DNA of 64,000 bases from Acidobacteriota bacterium (GCA_013289685.1 JABCZL010000001.1:65838-129837); one strand, 5' to 3'. Positions 17,830 through 26,509 are shown, numbered from the stretch's first letter. Translations and numbers: made by a program. Notes: a model not told the origin generated them from the sequence alone.

Positions 17830-17994
17830 ATGTCGAAGTATCAGCAGTTGAGAAGAGCAGGCCTGTGCACGAGGAACTGCGGTAGAAAAGCGGCTCTGGT
17901 GAATCGGCATGTCGCTGTTGCTGTTGACGGCAAGCGCCACAGCGAGTGTCGCACCTGTGCGACAACAACGCACGGGCGCGCCAACAAGAAGTAA
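17830..17994 (+). CDS. Small zinc-ribbon-like protein
   Basis: 54 residues with two cysteine pairs, GLCTRNCGRKA and SECRTCATT, the pattern of small DNA- or RNA-linked zinc ribbons in phages. It is too short for most ORF filters. Preceded by GGGAGAACC. Confidence 0.5.
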   Translation: MSKYQQLRRAGLCTRNCGRKAALVNRHVAVAVDGKRHSECRTCATTTHGRANKK

Positions 17995-18019
17995 GGGGAA
18001 CAGGGCAGAGGAGATTTAT

Positions 18020-18403
18020 ATGGCAACGCTACGTCAAGCACTCGAAAGTCATTTCAGTCATCCCGACTCCGAACTCTCGGCGTCGTCTCTGGCTGCAAAA
18101 CGTAATTTTGGAATCGACGCTCTCTTCGCTGAGCTTCGAGACATGCGCAGCGTGCGTCGCGCTCCATTGATGCCCGTGAAGCCCGTGCGCTCCATCGTGC
18201 CTGTACTGTCAGTCGACGAAGCGAACCGCAGGACCGTTGAGGCACTAGGGCGCCGTATCGCTGCGGAGGCTCGACGTGATGAACTGAGACGGCGCCTCTA
18301 CCCGACGAGCGAAGAGCTTGAGCAGGAACGCGAAGCGAAACGCCACAGAGAGAACCTCGCCGCGGCTCAGCGACTTGGGCGCGAGCTGCTGTACGGAGAG
18401 TAA
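18020..18403 (+). CDS. Unknown charged protein
   Basis: 127 residues; ATG after AGAGGAG. Mostly helical and highly charged in the second half (RRIAAEARRDELRRRLYPTS, EELEQEREAKRHRENLAAAQ). No family recognised. It precedes the collagen-like gene by 4 bases. Confidence 0.5.
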   Translation: MATLRQALESHFSHPDSELSASSLAAKRNFGIDALFAELRDMRSVRRAPLMPVKPVRSIVPVLSVDEANRRTVEALGRRIAAEARRDELRRRLYPTSEELEQEREAKRHRENLAAAQRLGRELLYGE

Positions 18404-18407
18404 AGTC

Positions 18408-18926
18408 ATGTCAGCACCGAACAAATATACCGTCCACACGCGACTCGCGATGTTGGAGAACGCAGCCACAGAGATTCGAAAAGAAATCTCTGCTATTCAA
18501 CTCAAAGAGGGCAAGCCGGGGGTTCGCGGCTGCGATGGCGCTCGCGGATTGAAAGGCGACCCAGGACGAGACGGCTCGAACGGTAAAGATGGACGCGATG
18601 CTGTCGGTGTTCGCGGCTCTGATGGAATTCAGGGACCGATTGGAATTCAGGGGCGCTCGGGACGAGACGGAGCGAACGGCAAAGATGGAAAAGACGGCGC
18701 TCCAGGACGCGATGGCAAAGACGGACGCGATGGTTCGGTAGTTTATCTCGGTCCGGCAGAGGTCGAAGCCGCAGTCGCTGCCGTTCGCTCAGAGCTGCTC
18801 ACGCAGCGTGCTCGCTTCTTGGGAGCAATCGACCAAGCTATCGCCGACAACGGCGGCTCTTCGGGTGTCCAGCGACTCGTTCGCGCAAAGCTCCAAGCCG
18901 TAAAACAGGAAGCGGGTCTGGTCTAG
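18408..18926 (+). CDS. Collagen-like protein with Gly-X-Y repeats
   Basis: 172 residues. A short helical N-terminus is followed by about 70 residues of Gly-X-Y triplets (for example GDPGRDGSNGKDGRDAVG and GKDGKDGAPGRDGKDGRDG) and then a helical C-terminus. Such triple-helical rods are common in phage tail fibres and adhesins. The repeats are rich in Asp/Arg/Lys, with few prolines. In an element with no tail genes, it may be surface decoration or a host-range factor (inference). Confidence 0.8.
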   Translation: MSAPNKYTVHTRLAMLENAATEIRKEISAIQLKEGKPGVRGCDGARGLKGDPGRDGSNGKDGRDAVGVRGSDGIQGPIGIQGRSGRDGANGKDGKDGAPGRDGKDGRDGSVVYLGPAEVEAAVAAVRSELLTQRARFLGAIDQAIADNGGSSGVQRLVRAKLQAVKQEAGLV

Positions 18927-18928
18927 CA

Positions 18929-19348
18929 ATGAGCCGCTTGAGTAGAAATCAGATTGACGAATTTATGGAGGACAGCATGTCGGAAGTAACCGTAGCAGCA
19001 CAGAAGGAACTGAACAAAGCGAACGAAGAGCTTCGCGCCGCTCAAGTCAAAGCGAATGCAGCGTCTCAGAGCTTGCACAAAGCGTATGAAGAGCAAGAGC
19101 AGCCAAAATCTGCACCTGTCGTGCACCCCGGACAGGTCTCGATGAAGATTGAGAACGACTATCGCAATGCACCGGGGAGATGGAATGGTCCTGATGTCAC
19201 GAAGCGCCCCGCTGCTCTGACGAATGAGCAACTGCAGGCACTGCGCGATCCAGCGCCGAAACTTCTCCCGACGTTCGCTGAGAAAGTACGCGCAGCAGAA
19301 GCAAAAGGGGAAACGCTGAAACCCAGCGTAACGATTCTGTCGCGGTAA
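18929..19348 (+). CDS. Unknown helical protein
   Basis: 139 residues, starting 2 bases after the collagen-like gene. The first 70 residues form a coiled coil (AQKELNKANEELRAAQVKAN); the rest is a basic/proline linker and another helix. No family recognised. Last gene of the packaging run before a non-coding block. Confidence 0.5.
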   Translation: MSRLSRNQIDEFMEDSMSEVTVAAQKELNKANEELRAAQVKANAASQSLHKAYEEQEQPKSAPVVHPGQVSMKIENDYRNAPGRWNGPDVTKRPAALTNEQLQALRDPAPKLLPTFAEKVRAAEAKGETLKPSVTILSR

Positions 19349-19771
19349 CCAAGATTCCCCGAAAGGGGATTTCCCCAGGCGACTGGGGTCGTACACCGTA
19401 GAGGTGGGCGACGATGGCTCGCACCTGCATGGTCCGTGTTGACGTTCATTGAGGCACGGCTAGTTGGCAGACGTAATTCTGCCAGCCCGGAACTTAGAAA
19501 AGCGGGCGTAAAAGATTCGGGGTTCCTCTCGCAGAAGAGCGCTACACCCTCACGGCGCGGACTGTGATAGAAAATGGAACCCCGATAACTTTGTTTTTAA
19601 AGATTCTCTGCACCGTTTACCTCCTTAGACGGAAGCGGAGACAGAGCGGGCGAACCTCAGCTCGCCCGCTCCCCCTTCAAATTCTCGTTGGCGCCGTCGA
19701 AGGAAAAACAGCCTCCGGCGCTGGCGGGGAGCAAACAGCATCACGAGATATTGAGCGGTGAGGAGTTAGTC
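19349..19771. other. Non-coding block with strong hairpins
   Basis: No convincing gene. It holds a perfect 10-bp stem, GAGCGGGCGA (19644-19653) with TCGCCCGCTC (19662-19671), and a second hairpin TGGCAG/CTGCCA at 19465-19484, plus a small CCCC-GAAA-GGGG hairpin at 19357. Candidates are a terminator, a structured RNA or a packaging (cos/pac) site; the sequence alone does not decide. Confidence 0.45.
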
Positions 19772-19894
19772 ATGGGCATGATGCGTAGTAATAAAATCAG
19801 CATCCAAGAAATCTACCAGTCTTACGTCGATTTTTGTGTGAGCGTAGGACATCGCGCTCCGTCTTTCCAGATGTGGCGCCTGAGTGCGAAATAA
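19772..19894 (+). CDS. Small protein upstream of the 398-residue gene
   Basis: 40 residues from ATG at 19772, preceded by GAGGAG. Its stop overlaps the next start (TAATG), so translational coupling is likely; it could be a leader peptide. Sequence MGMMRSNKISIQEIYQSYVD, no family. Confidence 0.4.
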   Translation: MGMMRSNKISIQEIYQSYVDFCVSVGHRAPSFQMWRLSAK

Positions 19895-21090
19895 TGGAAG
19901 CTCTCACTGTGCAGCAGCGCCATCTCTCTTTGCCGTCGCAGTGTCTCTTCGCTCCGACTGAGCTTTCTATTCCTGCCTCGATTTCGAAAAGTGAATTCAG
20001 CAGGCTCGGACGAGCGCTATCGCAGATCGATCAAGCCGACGCACTTTGGAGATGCGACTACGCGCTCGCAGGCATTCAGCAGTTTGGGAAAGAGCAAGGG
20101 TTAGCACTCGCGGCAGAGGCAACCAAGCTGACCGAGTTCAATCTTTACAAGTGCTCGTTCGTTGCTAGAAAGTTTCCGCCACACAAGCGTTTTCCGAGTC
20201 TCCTGTTCAGCCACTATCGGGATCTGCTGCCGTTCCCGGATGAGTTCCTAGACAAGTGGTTGCCGGAGAATGCGGACAAGAAGTGCTCCCCACGAAGTCT
20301 CAGAGCGCTCGCCGTTGCAGCGTTTGGACGCGAACCGCACACAGGGAAGCCGAAGCCGAAAAAACGCGCAATCAGCATTCGAGCAGAACTCTTCGCGAGA
20401 ATTCAGCAGCACTCACCGACACAGCAAGTTCACCAACTCGTCGAAGAGATTCTCGAATCTTGGCTGACAGCAGCTCAAGGTGCTGGGAAAACTGCGCTAC
20501 CTGACAGCCCTAGCTCTGGGAATGAAGCTGATGACTCTATCCCTCGTCCCTCCTACGCGGAGCGCAGGGCAGCCCAGAAAGCTACGAGGCTCGCCGCAAA
20601 AAAAGCAGCAGCACAGCAGCGCCGCGAGACGACAGAAGCAAACAAAGCTCGACGTGAAGCTGAGAGACTCGCCTCAGAGCAAAAGCGCAACGCGAAACGC
20701 ACTGCGGAAGAGCGGCAGAAAGGAGAGCTGAGGGCAGCAGGGAAGTTCAGGTCGAAAATAGATATCTCGTTTTCTGAATGCAAAGGGCGCGCTGGAGAGT
20801 TCGTCGATACCGAGAACGGGACAGTGAAGATTCCGAAAGCAGCTGGTCGGACTAGTCGTTTTAACACCTTGGAAGATGCGCTCGAAGGCGCTCGCGAATA
20901 CTCGCTCGACCGCGGCTACGTCGTCGTTCCATACATGTGCAAGCGCTGCAGCAACGGCCACCCCGTTTGGCATCTACGCGCTGCGGCTGAAGTCGACCTC
21001 TCGAAAGAGCAGGAAGAAATTCGTATCCAAGTGAACGACTTCATTCAGAGCACGCGAGCATCGCTGCGCCACGAGCACACACAGGCGTGA
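19894..21090 (+). CDS. Large helical protein with basic coiled coil
   Basis: 398 residues. The N-terminal ~150 residues are globular and helical and contain FPSLLFSHYRDLLPF and a segment reminiscent of DNA-binding mobile-element proteins (compare 9379). A proline/lysine linker leads to an ISIRAELFARIQQ…VEEILESWL region, then a long Ala/Arg/Lys coiled coil (about 225-290), and a C-terminal domain with CKRCSNGHPVWHLR, a possible half zinc site. Function unknown; probably nucleic-acid-related. Confidence 0.6.
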   Translation: MEALTVQQRHLSLPSQCLFAPTELSIPASISKSEFSRLGRALSQIDQADALWRCDYALAGIQQFGKEQGLALAAEATKLTEFNLYKCSFVARKFPPHKRFPSLLFSHYRDLLPFPDEFLDKWLPENADKKCSPRSLRALAVAAFGREPHTGKPKPKKRAISIRAELFARIQQHSPTQQVHQLVEEILESWLTAAQGAGKTALPDSPSSGNEADDSIPRPSYAERRAAQKATRLAAKKAAAQQRRETTEANKARREAERLASEQKRNAKRTAEERQKGELRAAGKFRSKIDISFSECKGRAGEFVDTENGTVKIPKAAGRTSRFNTLEDALEGAREYSLDRGYVVVPYMCKRCSNGHPVWHLRAAAEVDLSKEQEEIRIQVNDFIQSTRASLRHEHTQA

Positions 21091-21139
21091 AAAGCATCCC
21101 ATTTCTCTAGACACCTCTTTGTGAGGTAGAATCCGGCCC

Positions 21140-21853
21140 ATGAAGGGCGATTCGATAAGTCTTACTAGCTTGCTGGCTTTTTATGGAGCTGTGCTTTCCA
21201 GTTTCGGTTTCGGCTGGAGTGTGTACCGCGATTTGCAAGATAGACCTCGACTGAAGATCGGAATGGGCATTCGCCGCATTGTGCAGAGCCCTGACGGAAA
21301 GTGGTATCAGGTTCAGCCTGACATGCCCATCGAGGGCGCCAGCAAGAATCTCTTTCTCGTCGTGAACGTAACTAACACTGGTCGTCGCCCCGTTAAGTGG
21401 ATGGGTTGGGGCGGAAAATGGAAGAAAAAGGAACCCGGAGGAGGGGCGTTCATAATCCAGCCCATTGCGCTGCCAACAATGCTGAAAGACGGGGATTCGT
21501 GCTCAGAGTTTACCGATGATTTGAAAGCCGCTAGTGCCAATGTGAAGGAGTTGTTTATCTACGATTCCACAGGCAAGAATTGGTATCTATCACGACGTGC
21601 TTTGAAAAAGTTGAAGGGAGAATGCCACATGTTTCAACAAGCCCTTCAACAAGCATCTCGCGGCTGCAAAGTTATCCGTCGCCAAAAGGACAAGCAGGAT
21701 TACGTGATGAACTTCCCGGCTGACACCGCACTTAACTCTATGGTGCACGCGTGCGAGGAGGGTGGCTATAAAATGCTGAGCAATCAGACCATCGACACGC
21801 CGGAAGACAAGGATTGCAAGAGTACGACCATAATCACGGTGGAACCAAAGTAG
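21140..21853 (+). CDS. Single-pass membrane protein, unknown
   Basis: 237 residues. An N-terminal transmembrane segment (LLAFYGAVLSSFGFGWSVYRDL) is followed by a beta-rich soluble domain (NLFLVVNVTNTGRRPVKWMG). Proteins with this layout recur in accessory DNA of many bacteria without known role. It and the two following genes form the accessory end of the element. Confidence 0.6.
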   Translation: MKGDSISLTSLLAFYGAVLSSFGFGWSVYRDLQDRPRLKIGMGIRRIVQSPDGKWYQVQPDMPIEGASKNLFLVVNVTNTGRRPVKWMGWGGKWKKKEPGGGAFIIQPIALPTMLKDGDSCSEFTDDLKAASANVKELFIYDSTGKNWYLSRRALKKLKGECHMFQQALQQASRGCKVIRRQKDKQDYVMNFPADTALNSMVHACEEGGYKMLSNQTIDTPEDKDCKSTTIITVEPK

Positions 21854-21961
21854 GCAGCGAGCGCCGGATTGTAGCATCGGCACGAAAAACTTCCCTACGA
21901 TATGCAGCGCCATTGACACGCTACCGCTCCCGCGCTACGGTCATCCCAGAGGCGATGAGCG

Positions 21962-22180
21962 ATGACCGTAGGCGAATTACGAAACAAGCTTTCCAAATTT
22001 CCTGACAATACAAGCGTGGTCGTATACCGGGAGCTTGACAACGATCAGGAATGCTTCGGGATAGATGGCGTTGACCTTGTGACAGGGAATTCGAGTCGAG
22101 GGTCGGACGGAAACATGCGCGTTGCATTTGATCGCACTGGCTCAGCCACTTGGTGCTTTATCCAAATCAGTCGAGAGTGA
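21962..22180 (+). CDS. Small protein, unknown
   Basis: 72 residues starting MTVGELRNKLSKFPDNTSVVVY, a pattern often found in small phage/plasmid proteins (the 'v-x-eL-x-x-L-x-x-hPd-x-x-V' type). Starts with ATG after GATGAGCG. Function unknown. Confidence 0.5.
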   Translation: MTVGELRNKLSKFPDNTSVVVYRELDNDQECFGIDGVDLVTGNSSRGSDGNMRVAFDRTGSATWCFIQISRE

Positions 22181-22200
22181 AATAAGGAGGCATTCCGAGC

Positions 22201-22980
22201 ATGAGCGGCTCAACGGCAGTTTTCGGATTCCCTATACTCTGGGACGAGGCATTCAAGAAGCACGCGGATGTGTACCAGGCCATCGACAAAGTTCAACTGG
22301 TCGCAAACGAACTGATCGCGGCGACAAAAAGCAGCACAGTCGAACTGGTTCAACTGATGCGTGCCCTTACCAGCATTAACGTCAATTCTATGTCAGACGT
22401 GCTGATTCTGGTTGGAAATGGGCGGGGAACAGGGGCGATGAAAATCGCTCGCTCCATGTACGAGGTATCGGTGACCTCCGAGTACCTTGAGAACAATCCC
22501 AATGAAGCCGATCTTTACTTGGACTTTGCTCATGTCATTGCCTGGCGGCAGTTGCTTTTTGCCGAGAAGAGTTCGCTCGGCAAAGTGACGCCGGAGCTTA
22601 AGCGAGAAGCTGAGGCAGAGTACAACCGTATAAAGGGAAAGTTCGAGAAGAACGGACGCATCCGTAATAGCTGGTCTGAGAAATCGGTCAAGAAGATGGC
22701 TGAGGAGGTCGGAAAGGGCGATCTGTACGAACTGGTCTACGGGCTTTCCTCAATGCTCCACCACGTCAGTGTCGGTGGACTAATCGGGCATGAGATGAAT
22801 TGGGACGCTGAGGCCCTTCGCATAGGCCACGGCGCGCTCCTGCAAACTGTCGCCACGCTTTACAATGTGCATAACACGACGGGGACGGGTTTCGGGGAAA
22901 AGATCAGCGATCTCATAAAAGATTTCGACCGGGTCTGGCAGGCACACGTCGCCGCGCGCGACAAGCGAAAGCAACCTTGA
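22201..22980 (+). CDS. DUF5677-type protein
   Basis: 259 residues, all helical. GNGRGTGAMKIARSMYEVSVTSEYL and the later YGLSSMLHHVSVGGLIGHEM segment match the DUF5677 pattern, including conserved R-x-x-x-E and H-x-S residues. The family is widespread in mobile elements and has no established function; some members lie in defence-rich regions. ATG follows AAGGAGG. Last gene before attR, the usual position of cargo. Confidence 0.65.
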   Translation: MSGSTAVFGFPILWDEAFKKHADVYQAIDKVQLVANELIAATKSSTVELVQLMRALTSINVNSMSDVLILVGNGRGTGAMKIARSMYEVSVTSEYLENNPNEADLYLDFAHVIAWRQLLFAEKSSLGKVTPELKREAEAEYNRIKGKFEKNGRIRNSWSEKSVKKMAEEVGKGDLYELVYGLSSMLHHVSVGGLIGHEMNWDAEALRIGHGALLQTVATLYNVHNTTGTGFGEKISDLIKDFDRVWQAHVAARDKRKQP

Positions 22981-23014
22981 CCGTTGCCCAGGCAGACTAC
23001 ACATCTTTTGATTT

Positions 23015-23032
23015 TGGCATATTCTTGGCATA
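23015..23032 (+). promoter_or_regulatory. Putative integrase arm-type sites, right
   Basis: TGGCATA at 23015 and again at 23026, the same 11-base spacing and orientation as the left pair at 7554/7565. Lies 82 bases from attR. Confidence 0.6.
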
Positions 23033-23113
23033 CAAGTGTCTGAATCCATAGCTTTGTTCCAATCAACAGCTTTGTAGTATCTGCAAGTTACGGAATCCCC
23101 GACCACGCTTGTT

Positions 23114-23138
23114 GTTCGCGCTGTACTACGACATCTGA
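23114..23138 (+). other. attR: displaced original glnA 3' end
   Basis: Encodes FALYYDI followed by TGA, the same peptide as the glnA end at 7482-7506 but with GC-rich codons (TAC, GAC, ATC). The identical 12 bases GTTCGCGCTGTA mark the crossover. Host-like codon choice suggests this is the native tail, pushed away by integration. Confidence 0.85.
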
Positions 23139-23249
23139 AGGGCACGAGAAGATAAACCGATCGTAAGAACCCTCCGAAACCCCTGGTCAAAACCTGTAAC
23201 GGCCTGATTTCGACAACTGACAAACTTCCCGCGATACAATGCAGGAACG

Positions 23250-23477
23250 ATGAGCATCGGTGAAATTTCGTGGCTGGATTTTGTCGGTCTCGCCGTCGCC
23301 GTCACGCTGCTGGAGGCGGCGATCAGAGGCGTTGGAGTCACGGTTCTCAAGGGTCACAGCAACAATTGGCGGGTGGCTCCGCGATTTCGGCCCATCCTCG
23401 GACTCGCAGGCGTTGGCCTGCTTGTGCTTGTCGCAGCGGACGTTCTGACGAGGTTCAATCTGCTTCCTCGAAGATGA
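23250..23477 (+). CDS. Small membrane protein, unknown
   Basis: 75 residues with two hydrophobic helices (WLDFVGLAVAVTLLEAAIRG and PILGLAGVGLLVLVAADVL). Just outside attR, so probably a host gene. No family recognised. Confidence 0.5.
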   Translation: MSIGEISWLDFVGLAVAVTLLEAAIRGVGVTVLKGHSNNWRVAPRFRPILGLAGVGLLVLVAADVLTRFNLLPRR

Positions 23478-23569
23478 GTGTGAGGGCCTGGTTTCGCCAA
23501 GAACCCATTTGATTTCGTGAAGCAGGTGTAAAATCATAGATCGTCCTTTTGCGCTTCCACCCGACTACC

Positions 23570-24541
23570 ATGATTAAGCGGGCCGCGTATGTCGGTTTTC
23601 TGGTGCTTGCACTTCTTTGCGCGGCACAGGCAAGAAAGAAGGCTTATGAGCAGGGCGAGCTAATCGACCTGTCCCCGAAGTATATTGAGGCGCCTTTCAG
23701 CAGTATTACTCTTCTCCCTCCGCCCCGCATTCTCATAGGGTATGAATTCCAAATCCAAGTCGGTGACAATACGTATTTTGTAGCTGTTGCAACATGCTGT
23801 CCTCCTCCTAGCCGGCAATACAAGCTCGAATGGGCAGTAGGTGATCCCGTACAGTTCAGAGTGGACAAGCACAAGATGTTCGTCAGGTGGCCCAACGGAA
23901 AGGAGTTGAACGCGCGACTCGTGAAGGTGGTTCCCGGAATCGCGAGTCCATCGCTGTCCCCACCATCTGTCTCCTCTGGTCACCAATTCCCGTTGCCGCT
24001 CGACGAAGCTCCGCGCAACAAGAAGTTGCCCCTCACCGTAGATTTCCTCCGCGCCGAAGACATGTGCTTAATACTTTTTGGGACCGTAGGAGCCGGTGAC
24101 TTCTTTGATCATGTCCGGTCGCGCAAAACTGCGAATGGTGTCCAGTTTCGAAAGGGTTCTCAGGTCGTTACGACCTTTCCTGAAAGCTTGGTCGTCAGTA
24201 TCATCGCTGTCTTGGGCAAGTGTTCTGCAAGAGAACGCGCTGCCCAAGCGGATGACGCCTCCCAAAAGAATGTTCGTTTTGACGAGAATTTCATGGAATC
24301 AGTAACGTTTGATGGCACGTGGAAGGAAGGATTCGCAGAAAAGCCAGCCGAGCTTGGTCCTTTAGCGGAAGGGCGGATCCCTGATCCAACGCGCGCGACG
24401 AATGATCACGATTGGTGGGAATACCAATTTAAAGTAAGGTCAGAAGGCGTCAGTCTCGCTCATGCGCTAGTGATCGTTATCCACTCACCAGACGGGAAGA
24501 CGGTCGCCCGATTCTCCGCCCGACTGACCCCCAAGTCGTAG
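23570..24541 (+). CDS. Exported protein, unknown
   Basis: 323 residues from MIKRAAYVGFLVLALLCAAQA, a signal peptide. The first half includes a beta-rich module with YEFQIQVGDNTYFVAVATCC and KLEWAVGDPVQFRVD, followed by a serine/proline linker and a second beta-rich domain. No catalytic motif recognised. A weak hairpin-plus-T-run follows around 24622-24660 and may end the transcript. Confidence 0.6.
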   Translation: MIKRAAYVGFLVLALLCAAQARKKAYEQGELIDLSPKYIEAPFSSITLLPPPRILIGYEFQIQVGDNTYFVAVATCCPPPSRQYKLEWAVGDPVQFRVDKHKMFVRWPNGKELNARLVKVVPGIASPSLSPPSVSSGHQFPLPLDEAPRNKKLPLTVDFLRAEDMCLILFGTVGAGDFFDHVRSRKTANGVQFRKGSQVVTTFPESLVVSIIAVLGKCSARERAAQADDASQKNVRFDENFMESVTFDGTWKEGFAEKPAELGPLAEGRIPDPTRATNDHDWWEYQFKVRSEGVSLAHALVIVIHSPDGKTVARFSARLTPKS

Positions 24542-24789
24542 AGACACTCAGGAAAGGCTCCCAAATTTGGCTATACCGAATCTCTTGGAAGGTCAATCGG
24601 CGTTAAATCGCCATAGCACTCATCGACCCGATGACCGGGGTTTGAGTGTCAGGCCTTTTTCGTAAGTGCCGCTCGAATCCGCTGGCCCACGATCGCATCT
24701 TCGCCGGGCTGCAACATTAAGTCTGTCATAACCCAATTAGAATAGGCGGCAGCGTCGCGGAATTGAAGTTCGTCTTAGGAGTGATCGCT

Positions 24790-25701
24790 GTGAGAGAAAT
24801 TCTTTGCCGAGCCGTCATGGCAGGAGTCGTAATTCTCGCTGCCAACGGATTGCTCATCGCTGCGGCAGATACCACTGGATCGTCGATTCTGGAGCCGGCA
24901 GCGGGTGCGTTGCTCGGACAGTTTTACGGCGCCGGCAGCGTGGCCCAGACCACGGCGAAGCTCGGGCGGACGCCCCCGGTTCACCTCACGTATTACGCCT
25001 GGACCGACGACTGGACCGGCACCGTCACCAAGCAAGACCTGGCCGCCGGGCGCATCCCTCTCGTCAATTGGGAGCCCCACAAGATCGACTTCACTAAGAT
25101 CGTCGACGGAAGCCTCGATGCCACGATTGTCGCGCGCGCGAACGGCTCCAAAGCCCTCGGCAAAAAGTTCTTCCTCGACTTCGCCGCCGAGATGAACGGC
25201 GACGAGGCGTGGGGCGGCAACAATGCGCCTCTGTACGTTGCCGCTTATCGACACATTCATGACCTCTTCGTTGCCGCGGGCGCGACCAACGTGGTCTGGG
25301 CGTGGTGTCCGAACGTCACGGATATCAACGGAGGCAACAAGAATACGATGGACTACTACCCTGGCGATGCTTATGTCGATTGGACCGGGGTCGATGGGTA
25401 CAACTGGGGTACGACAAACGGCGGCTGGCAGACCTTCCAACAGGTTTTCAAGGACATCTACCCTCTCCTTGCAGCCAGGAAAAAGCCGATCATGATTGGA
25501 GAGATGTCCTCCGCTCAGGCGGGTGGAGACAAGGGCAAGTGGATCGACGAAATCATTCCCACCCTCCGCGCCAGTTTCCCGCTCATTAAATGCCTCGTGT
25601 GGTTCGACATCAACAAGGAAGCCGACTGGCGCATCAGCTCCTCTCCCGAATCGGAAGCGGCGTTCATCCGCATGGCGAAGGATCCCTACTTTAATCCGTA
25701 G
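24790..25701 (+). CDS. Secreted GH26-like glycoside hydrolase
   Basis: 303 residues with a signal peptide (AGVVILAANGLLIAAADT). The TIM-barrel pattern of family GH26 (beta-mannanase type) is visible: FFLDFAAEMNGDE carries the acid/base glutamate, VWAWCPN and DAYVDWTGVDGYNWG are barrel strands, and KPIMIGEMSSAQ carries the nucleophile glutamate. It probably hydrolyses a beta-mannan or mixed-linkage glucan outside the cytoplasm. I use the GTG at 24790, 7 bases after GGAG; other in-frame starts (24763, 24781) are less well placed. Confidence 0.8.
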   Translation: MREILCRAVMAGVVILAANGLLIAAADTTGSSILEPAAGALLGQFYGAGSVAQTTAKLGRTPPVHLTYYAWTDDWTGTVTKQDLAAGRIPLVNWEPHKIDFTKIVDGSLDATIVARANGSKALGKKFFLDFAAEMNGDEAWGGNNAPLYVAAYRHIHDLFVAAGATNVVWAWCPNVTDINGGNKNTMDYYPGDAYVDWTGVDGYNWGTTNGGWQTFQQVFKDIYPLLAARKKPIMIGEMSSAQAGGDKGKWIDEIIPTLRASFPLIKCLVWFDINKEADWRISSSPESEAAFIRMAKDPYFNP

Positions 25702-25777
25702 CGAGGGTGGCCGCCGTGCCAAGCCCGGGCCACACCGGCCCTTGCATTCGCCTCGATCGTGGCATATACTCTTGTAT

Positions 25778-26041
25778 ATGCCAAAGAGACAGGCGCGTCC
25801 ACAGCGGTCGGGGCCGCAACGCAGGGCCAAACTTTTCATGAACAATCGCAGCCAGGCCGTGCGGCTGCCCAAGGATTTTCAGTTCAGCACCGAAGAAGTA
25901 TTCATCCGGAAGGAAGGCAGTGAAGTCGTCCTATCTCCCCGCCCCGCGGATTGGTCGTCGTATCTGGCCGAGGCCCCGGTTGCCTCGGATGACTTCATGG
26001 AAGGCATCGAAGACCTGCCGGTGCAGGAGCGTAAGCCGTAA
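25778..26041 (+). CDS. vapB: VapB-type antitoxin
   Basis: 87 residues. The core AKLFMNNRSQAVRLPKDFQF is the AbrB-like swapped-hairpin DNA-binding motif of VapB antitoxins; EVFIRKEGSEVVLSPRP and the acidic C-terminus are the usual remainder that wraps the toxin. The stop shares one base with the start of vapC. An N-terminal basic stretch is longer than usual. Confidence 0.88.
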   Translation: MPKRQARPQRSGPQRRAKLFMNNRSQAVRLPKDFQFSTEEVFIRKEGSEVVLSPRPADWSSYLAEAPVASDDFMEGIEDLPVQERKP

Positions 26042-26451
26042 TGCCGCGCTACATGCTGGACACCGACACCTGTTCCTACATCATGAAGCGCTCGAGCGAC
26101 GCGGTTCTCAAACGGCTGAAGAAAGTTCCGGTCAGCGACGTGTGCATCTCGGTCATCACGAAATCGGAATTGTTGTACGGCGTCGAAGTATCTCCGCGAC
26201 GGCAGCAGGACGAAGCGGCCCTGAGCGCGTTCCTGCGCTACGTGGAAGTTCTGGACTTTCCCGATAAGGCGTCTCCTCATTACGCCCGGATTCGCGCAGA
26301 CTTGAAAACGCTAGGCAAGATGATTGGCGCAAATGACCTGTTCATCGCCTCTCATGCGCGCAGCCTCGGTTTGACGCTGGTCACAAACAATACGCGAGAG
26401 TTTGGCCGAGTCCGCAATCTGGCGATGGAGAACTGGACCGTTGGACCCTAG
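26041..26451 (+). CDS. vapC: VapC toxin, PIN-domain RNase
   Basis: 136 residues. PIN acidic residues are visible in MLDTDTCSYIMK, SVITKSELLYG, IGANDLFIASHA and TNNTREF. VapC toxins cut RNA, often initiator tRNA or rRNA; the target is not predictable. Partner of the upstream VapB with one-base overlap. Confidence 0.92.
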   Translation: MPRYMLDTDTCSYIMKRSSDAVLKRLKKVPVSDVCISVITKSELLYGVEVSPRRQQDEAALSAFLRYVEVLDFPDKASPHYARIRADLKTLGKMIGANDLFIASHARSLGLTLVTNNTREFGRVRNLAMENWTVGP

Positions 26452-26509
26452 CTCGCTATCGCCCGATGCGCGCGGCGCGGAGGAAACATCGGTATCGGCA
26501 GCATCGAAG

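Larger units (their letters stand above)
7482..23138 (+). mobile_element. Integrative element in the 3' end of glnA; satellite-like, ~15.6 kb
   Basis: Bounded by a direct repeat: 7482-7506 at the glnA end and 23114-23138, identical over the first 12 bases and encoding the same peptide FALYYDI-stop. Paired TGGCATA arm sites lie just inside both ends. All genes run rightward and overlap tightly: integrase, excisionase-like protein, putative replication protein plus iteron-like repeats, gp10-like protein, small-subunit-like protein, terminase large subunit, HNH nuclease, collagen-like protein and accessory genes. No portal, protease, capsid or tail gene was recognised, so a packaging satellite is more likely than a complete prophage. 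A reduced prophage is the alternative, but the frames are intact. Confidence 0.88.
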
